Shown: piece by piece, positions 58,774-64,000 of the stretch
Numbering within the stretch: the first letter of the stretch is position 1
Layout of the letters: every line of letters starts with the position of its first letter
NCBI GenBank assembly: GCA_950295325.1
Contig: OX485804.1
Span: 69,416,033 to 69,480,032, forward strand
Reading direction: 5' to 3'
Source of the DNA: Polytrichum commune
Taxonomy: Eukaryota > Streptophyta > Polytrichopsida > Polytrichales > Polytrichaceae
Length of the DNA stretch: 64,000 nucleotides
Program-made: the position numbers and the translations under genes
Notes under the pieces: model-generated
Told to the model about the DNA's origin: nothing
Database searches by the model: none
What the model saw: only the letters and a program-made list of their open reading frames with translations

Positions 58774-60690
58774 ATGGAGGGGGAGGACATTGCTCCTTAC
58801 CAAGACGAGGATACGAGGCTGCACCGTGCTTGGCTCCAAAGCACTGCACTTGCGCATACTGGAGAGGGTACGAGAAGCGAGGCCGGAAGTGGAAGCACTG
58901 CAGCACGTCCCCCACGTCCAAATCCTTTTCGGTTTGACGAAGAGTTCTTTGCAGTTGGCCATTCAGGAGGCAACCAAACACGTGGAAGCCGTGGAACACG
59001 TGGGAGTCGGGGAAACAGTGGACATAGAGGGAGAACAGGAAGGGGACCAAGCTCAGGCAGTTCCACCGATATAAATGCAGCCACTCATGGAGAGTCCGTG
59101 CCACCACGATCTCCGACACGGCGGACATCAAGACCGGAGAGCCCTGCACGTGATGTACCTCAGGGTTCGGAGCATGGTGAAAGACGGGGACAAAAACGCC
59201 CAGCAATTTCGGAAGGGACGGAGGAGGGGTCCGGGGTTTCAGGTTCGCAATCGAGGAAAAGGAAAAATAGAGGCAAACGCGACCCGCGGATCGATGAGGC
59301 TCGAAACCATTGTAGGGTCATGCTGTTGGAATGGTTTAGAAATAACAGCATGGTTTATTTGGAAAAAAAATACCTCAATGATGGTACAAAGGGGTTGGAT
59401 TTGGTGAGGAACGATTTGATTCTTATTCTCACGGAAGCCACGGCTGGAGCGGAGTTTGAAGATGCTAGGGGCATGAGCGATTGGGGCACCTGGATTGAAC
59501 AACAAGCCGTGGAAGCAATCTACAATCCAACAATGGCATATGATGCTGTGCATCCTAGCGAGGGAAGTAGTAGTGGCAGGAAGTCCGAGCTGTACATGAA
59601 GCTAGAGAATTGGAAAAGAGGCGTAATAGCAGCAAAAGGAACATCCGCCCGCAACCTTCCCATTTTTATTGACAGGCAGATGGCAGACAACATTGCCACT
59701 CAGGGCCGGCAGGGTGTCATATGGTTGCCTAGGAATGCGGAGATCAAAGCCTTGGATAAGGAAATCTTCCAAGGGACCTTCGGAGTGGTGCGGAAAGTCG
59801 CAATTCATGGAGCATCATTCATCCCTAGCTGGATAGAGTGGGCTGGGAAGACCATGAAGGCCACGAATAGTTTGGAGAATCGAAAGGAACGTTCAGTTGA
59901 AGCATTGGCGTGTCCAGTAGATCATCCTGGGGTAATCAAGCTACAATACCTCAATATGAAAACATACGAATCCTATTCGATGTGGTGGAATGGAGGCTCC
60001 TTGAAAAACATGAGGATCTATGACTTCAGCGTTCCGGAAACCCACGAGCGCACAATCCTTCACATGCATGGGCCAGACTTTGAAGCACGGAAACGGTTGG
60101 TTGTATATCAAAGGCATCGAGCTTATTTGGCATGGGCTCTAATGTGCATTGTGGATGTAGTGCACAAGCATGACGTGTTGCACAATGACCTTAATCCCAA
60201 CAATGTCATGCTGCATTTCCCACAAGACCGTGAGAACACGGTTTACATTGGTGTGTGTGATTGGGGCATGGCATCCTGGGGAGGTGAAGACGCACCCTCC
60301 AACTATGGAAAAGATTCAGTGGATGAGATGAACAAGCACAAAGCAAAATACAACTGTGCTGGTCCAGAATTATTCCATGTACGAGGGCAGCGTGGAACAT
60401 CCACCTCTCCGATGAGGATGGCTCGGAAACATAGGCACACGTTTCTATCGGAGTCCTTCTCAGTGGGTGCTTTGGCAAAGAAGATTTATGCCAGGGATGC
60501 GACTTCCCCCTTGTTTCAGCTAAACAGTGATCCAAATGGCTTGAATATGCGGTTTGAGTTAGCATTGGATTCATTGACGAAGACCAATCCAGCGGAAAGG
60601 TCAACCATCACACACGTAGTGAACATTTTGAAGTCCCCTCCATACAACATGGTTAACCCGACAATGTGCTTCCGTGACACTGCAAAATAG
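58774..60690 (+). CDS. Protein-kinase-like protein, 638 aa
   Basis: Uninterrupted frame from ATG 58,774 (CACGATGGAGG) to TAG at 60,688. The N-terminal 200 residues are low complexity (Ser/Arg/Gly; a likely nuclear signal GSQSRKRKNRGKRDPR). The kinase fold follows: Lys candidates near residues 359-362 (WAGKTMKA), acidic RSVEALA as helix C, VDHPGVIKLQYL, then HNDLNPNNVML (residues 470-480; D472 and N in place of HRDxxxxN), VCDWGMAS (D496, DWG instead of DFG), and AGPELF for APE. All key catalytic residues seem present. No transmembrane segment seen. Single exon, own TATA box and AATAAA signal, so possibly an active gene or a captured retro-copy. Substrate unknown. Confidence 0.8.
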   Translation: MEGEDIAPYQDEDTRLHRAWLQSTALAHTGEGTRSEAGSGSTAARPPRPNPFRFDEEFFAVGHSGGNQTRGSRGTRGSRGNSGHRGRTGRGPSSGSSTDINAATHGESVPPRSPTRRTSRPESPARDVPQGSEHGERRGQKRPAISEGTEEGSGVSGSQSRKRKNRGKRDPRIDEARNHCRVMLLEWFRNNSMVYLEKKYLNDGTKGLDLVRNDLILILTEATAGAEFEDARGMSDWGTWIEQQAVEAIYNPTMAYDAVHPSEGSSSGRKSELYMKLENWKRGVIAAKGTSARNLPIFIDRQMADNIATQGRQGVIWLPRNAEIKALDKEIFQGTFGVVRKVAIHGASFIPSWIEWAGKTMKATNSLENRKERSVEALACPVDHPGVIKLQYLNMKTYESYSMWWNGGSLKNMRIYDFSVPETHERTILHMHGPDFEARKRLVVYQRHRAYLAWALMCIVDVVHKHDVLHNDLNPNNVMLHFPQDRENTVYIGVCDWGMASWGGEDAPSNYGKDSVDEMNKHKAKYNCAGPELFHVRGQRGTSTSPMRMARKHRHTFLSESFSVGALAKKIYARDATSPLFQLNSDPNGLNMRFELALDSLTKTNPAERSTITHVVNILKSPPYNMVNPTMCFRDTAK

Positions 60691-60753
60691 ATTTTTTTTG
60701 TTTTTTTTGCAGCAATTTTGAATCATACCAATTTTGTAACCGTTGGAGATGTA

Positions 60754-60759
60754 AATAAA
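60754..60759 (+). terminator. Polyadenylation signal of the kinase-like gene
   Basis: AATAAA 64 bp after the stop codon, preceded by a T-rich tract. Confidence 0.65.
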
Positions 60760-60828
60760 GCCATCATTTTTTTATACAAAACTTGTATATTGTATGAGGT
60801 TTATGGATCTTAGTGCAATGTTCATACT

Positions 60829-61053
60829 CACTAGAAGAAATCTTGTCCATTTCAACCGAGGCCATCGCGACTCGTGCACCCAAAAAATGCATAAACAAAT
60901 CAATTTGTTGGCACCCGGAAGGTACCCGTGGTGTACCCATGGAGGGTGCCCCCCTGGTTGCCAACCAAATTGATTTGTTTATGCATTTTTTGGGTGCGAG
61001 TTGTGATGGCCTAGTCGCAAGGCCGGTTGAAATGGACAAGATTTCTTCTAGTG
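60829..61053. mobile_element. 225-bp CACTA-type MITE, TSD ACT
   Basis: Starts CACTAGAAGAAATCTTGTCC and ends with its reverse complement; inverted arms extend to ATTTCAACCG and, further in, to GCACCCAAAAAATGCATAAA and CAAATCAATTTGTTGG. It is flanked by the 3-bp duplication ACT (60,826-60,828 and 61,054-61,056). CACTA tips, 3-bp TSD and lack of coding capacity make it a non-autonomous CACTA derivative, unrelated in sequence to the large CACTA genes here. Confidence 0.93.
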
Positions 61054-63297
61054 ACTCCATGAGGCCTTTGCTCCATAATCGAGAAGAAGTCTATGGGAGG
61101 CTAACCAAGGTTCTCGCCTCTCGTGAGGCCACATCCTTCTTTCACATCGTTGTTATCACATCCATGTGCTAAGTTCAAGTTAACTATAGTTGTTTGTGAT
61201 ATGTCTTGAAAAAATGCAGTCACCTATATTTATTCTAATTTTGGTATGCCACAAAATGTAGTCAACTATAGTTATATCTAGTTAACTAAAGTTGAGCACA
61301 ATATTGCAATAGTTATATCGGTTGTACACGTGATCCAAAACATCTCTAAATGTTATCTTTCTTCTACTCCCCACATATTGCACACTATAAATGTTAAACG
61401 TGTTAACAGTTAACAAAATGGTCCTCCCTTCTTTGTAAATCTGACTCTATAAACTTTAACGGATGAAATACAACCATAATATGGATGATAAAAACTACAC
61501 ATCCAGTTACATTGATTCATATTCACTCGTGATTTGTAAACTTGATATTGAATAAAGTTTTGATTGGGTGTGCAATTTTATGAATGGTATTCTCTCACAA
61601 GGAATCTTCACAATTGCTTATATTTATATTTATATAATTCACAATCACTTTTTTTTGGAAGTTTGGACATATTCTTGGCCGTCCAAGTTGAGAGGCCGTG
61701 CGATTGAGTGGCCCAACTTTGTTGATAGTCCAAAGAAATGAATTGAAAATAGCCAAGAAAATATAGTAAGGGTAGCCTTAGTTGGGCATAGTGTAAAGCC
61801 TCCAAAGGCCAAGCGCAAAGTCCAAACCTTTGGCCATGAACTCCCACGGCCTCTTGGCTTGGATGGCCAAAGTGTGAAGCCTCCAAAGGCCAATCCCAAA
61901 GTCCAAACTCAAAGGAGCATGCCACTTTATTCCTTGCTCAAAATAACCCCTCCAATCTAACGGCCAAGATCTTGTCAATGATTGATTATTTTAATGAAAA
62001 AAAAGTTCGGCCTCTCGACGGAAGTTTGGGTTGAGCATTTTGTTATACCCAATCTTTGCTCGAGAGGCCGAACTCTTGGCGCCATAACTTCCTAAAAGTG
62101 TTGCCACCTAGGCTCTTTTGGAGGCCATGTCCTTTGGACTTCGGCCTCTAGTGTGAAGGCCGAGAGGACGGACTTTGGGCATTTCAGCATTTTCATTGGT
62201 CCAAATGTTGAACCTCTCAAAGTTTGGCCATATTGTGAACCGGCCCTTATATTTGCAATACATGTCTTATTCTTTTTTTGGCACAAATTGAAAATTCAAA
62301 TTCAAAATACAACCAACCCAGCCGAAACAGCGCAGCCTAAGTGGAAATCTAGAAATAATGCTCATTTGAGGCCTATCCTTCCAAGTAGGGACTAAGTTGC
62401 TACGGGTCACAATAAGACCTTTGACCCCCCAAATCAAATCAAATTTGTTAAGAATGTCATGGTAGGCCACGTCCGGGGTTTTTTCCAAGTCCCTAAGCAT
62501 CTGTTTCCATTCAATCCTCCCATACTCTGATTTGTAATACATGTCATAAAAGCTAATGCAATTATTGTTTTGAAGTCTACCATCAAATGATATGTAAGAT
62601 CGTATGTTCACTTGTGGTTGGTTCTTCTTATGTACCAGTTTAAGCCAATACTAAAATAAAATAAACCTTATTCTATAAAATCTAGTGACACTACCATACA
62701 AGTTAGTAGAGATGTTGTATATTTTTTAAAATTATTCTATATATTTACATAACTACAACTTATAATTTTGTGAAGAATAATACATAATACAACAAAGTTC
62801 AAATCAATACCTCTTTTGTGCACTCACATATACTCATACGGATTTAGTATAGTGCACCCCCCCCAAATGATCACTAATGTGGGCCACATTAAATTCAAGC
62901 CCACACCAAATCCCTAGTTTAATATCAATGTGGACCATATTAATTTGCTTTTCTAGAATGTTCTAATTTGTGTAAGGTGTTGGTAAGATATCTTTATGAA
63001 GCCTATAGGAACTCGGGGGATGCACTCTACATTATGTTTGAGAATCACGTGCGTTCATGACCCCTTCTAAAAACCCCAATGTATACCATAAGTTATATGT
63101 CTAAGTAGAGATTGTGCCAACTTGAAGTAGTCCTCGCGATTTGCGAACGTTTAACTTTCGTTGTAGGCATCGTAAAAAAAAGCGGGTGGGTTCGTTGGAA
63201 AGCTGGGAACCTAAACCCTCAAACCATGTATGGAAACACTTTTACATGACTGTGAGAACAAAACAACGGCACATATGTGGTAGCAATTTGGAATGAC
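61054..63297. other. AT-rich DNA without a recognised gene
   Basis: No frame with recognisable similarity. Contains a fragment similar to gene B exon 3 (61,432-61,510), repeated GGCC-rich words (GAGGCCG, CCAAAGGCCAA) at 61,680-62,170, and a 15-bp inverted repeat AGTTCGGCCTCTCGA (62,004-62,018 with 62,060-62,074) that could end a small element. Confidence 0.5.
61432..61510 (+). repeat. Copy of gene B exon 3 border sequence
   Basis: AAATCTGACTCTATAAACTTTAAC followed by ATACAACCATAATATGGATG and ATAAAAACTACACATCCAG matches the minus strand at 38,612-38,540 with a few changes, including the acceptor region and the first 15 codons. It then diverges. Confidence 0.75.
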
Positions 63298-63326
63298 GTA
63301 GGGTTTAGGGTTTAGGGGTTTAGGAT
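63298..63326 (+). repeat. Short telomere-like tract
   Basis: GTAGGGTTTAGGGTTTAGGG then GTTTAGG: about three TTTAGGG units, the common plant telomere repeat. Too short for a telomere; an interstitial telo-box. Confidence 0.75.
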
Positions 63327-63327
63327 T

Positions 63328-63628
63328 TATGAACCACAAAGGTTGAAACACAAATATGTGAATTGTCGAATGAAAGGGCAAGGGGATGCGTGTGGATTGT
63401 GAAACCATACGAACCACTAAGGTTGAAGCTCAAATATGTGAATTGTTGAATGAAGATGGCATTCGGATGCCTAATATGCGTTGTGAAACCATATGGACCA
63501 CAAAGGTTGAAGCACAAATATGTACTTTGTTGAATTAATATGACATTCGAATGCATGTGGGTTGTGAAACCATACGAACCACTAAGGTTGAAGCTCAAAT
63601 ATGTGAATTGTTGAATGAAAGGACAACC
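63328..63628 (+). repeat. About 82-bp tandem repeat, four copies
   Basis: GAACCACTAAGGTTGAAGCT-like starts at 63,331, 63,411, 63,495 and 63,576 (spacings 80, 84, 81), each followed by CAAATATGTGAATTGTTGAATG. Copies 2 and 4 are most alike, as are 1 and 3 (CACAAAGG), hinting at a two-unit order. Confidence 0.85.
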
Positions 63629-63875
63629 CATCAAATATAGAAGCTTCAAAGAGGTTTCCAATGCGGGTGTCAGGGGACTTTTTCAAAAAGTGCAACTAAC
63701 TTTTTGACTTCACCAACTTTCTTTTTATTCCTATTGTGTTGTCTTTATCCTACCAACGAGAATTGGATCCTCTACATCTTGGATTACATCAAATATTGTA
63801 TATTTCATAAAGTCCTTTGAGCTCAATATATAAGTAGAGCATTTAGACTCATACATATAACGAGGGTAGAGTATC

Positions 63876-64000
63876 ATGGATAGGATGGGAGAGAAGAGAG
63901 ACATGTTTGAGGGTCTAGGATGTGATGAGAAGATAGAAAATTTAGGTGAACCCGATATTCCATTCAATCCATCACCCGAGCGTGAGAGAGATGAGAGAAG
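63876..64000 (+). CDS. Possible gene start, runs off window end
   Basis: ATG at 63,876 opens a hydrophilic frame (MDRMGEKRDMFEGLG..., PDIPFNPSPERERDER) with no stop to the window end. A TATA box TATATAAG at 63,827 lies about 45 bp upstream. Product unknown; only 41 codons visible. Confidence 0.35.
   Translation, partial: MDRMGEKRDMFEGLGCDEKIENLGEPDIPFNPSPERERDER

Overview
The window is nuclear DNA of a plant-type eukaryote. Genes are split by GT-AG introns, promoters carry TATA boxes, there is a TTTAGGG-type telomere-like tract at about 63,300, and the transposons (CACTA TNP2/Transposase_24, Mutator-like, LTR) are plant families. I cannot name the species; a non-seed land plant or streptophyte alga is my low-confidence guess. 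Apart from one kinase-like gene near the right end, almost everything is transposon inside transposon.

Layout. (1) Positions 1 to about 57,300 belong to an old CACTA (En/Spm) element whose outer ends I could not find. Its TNP2 transposase lies on the minus strand (1-5,614 and 46,954-47,804) and its Transposase_24-like second gene on the plus strand (49,742-56,871), in divergent orientation. (2) TNP2 is interrupted twice: by a solo LTR (68-2,204, TSD GCTCC) and by a 41,339-bp Mutator-like element (5,615-46,953, 10-bp TSD CACTTTGGAC). Removing the large element plus one TSD copy restores the TNP2 reading frame through its CPKC motif. (3) The 41-kb element carries a minus-strand gene for a ParB/Srx-like plus DNA-methyltransferase-like protein (gene B), a 15.7-kb satellite of 169-bp monomers, and a plus-strand transposase with GCM-like zinc domain, DDE core and SWIM finger. 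A second solo LTR of the same family (41,924-43,993, TSD CGCGA) sits in that transposase. (4) Gene B is itself split by a 10,189-bp relative of the same element (8,865-19,053, 10-bp TSD CTCAAGAAAC). This inner element repeats the same plan: methyltransferase-like gene A on the minus strand, a palindrome-rich repeat in its first intron, and a divergent GCM/SWIM transposase that has lost its DDE core.

The strongest candidate for an undescribed system is this transposon family: two nested copies sharing 10-bp TSDs and GAGCG-rich ends, each pairing a transposase with a ParB-like/methyltransferase-like protein. In each copy an intron array built of palindromes with the shared core TGCG-N4-CGCA lies between the two genes. 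The order of two transposase-flanked genes around a palindrome array recalls a protein plus binding-site cassette; that functional link is inference.

Right of the CACTA region are a strand-asymmetric GC-rich minisatellite (57,520-58,495), an intact-looking 638-aa kinase-like gene (58,774-60,690), a 225-bp CACTA-type MITE (60,829-61,053), AT-rich DNA without recognised genes, a short telomere-like tract with an 82-bp tandem repeat, and the start of a possible gene running off the window end.
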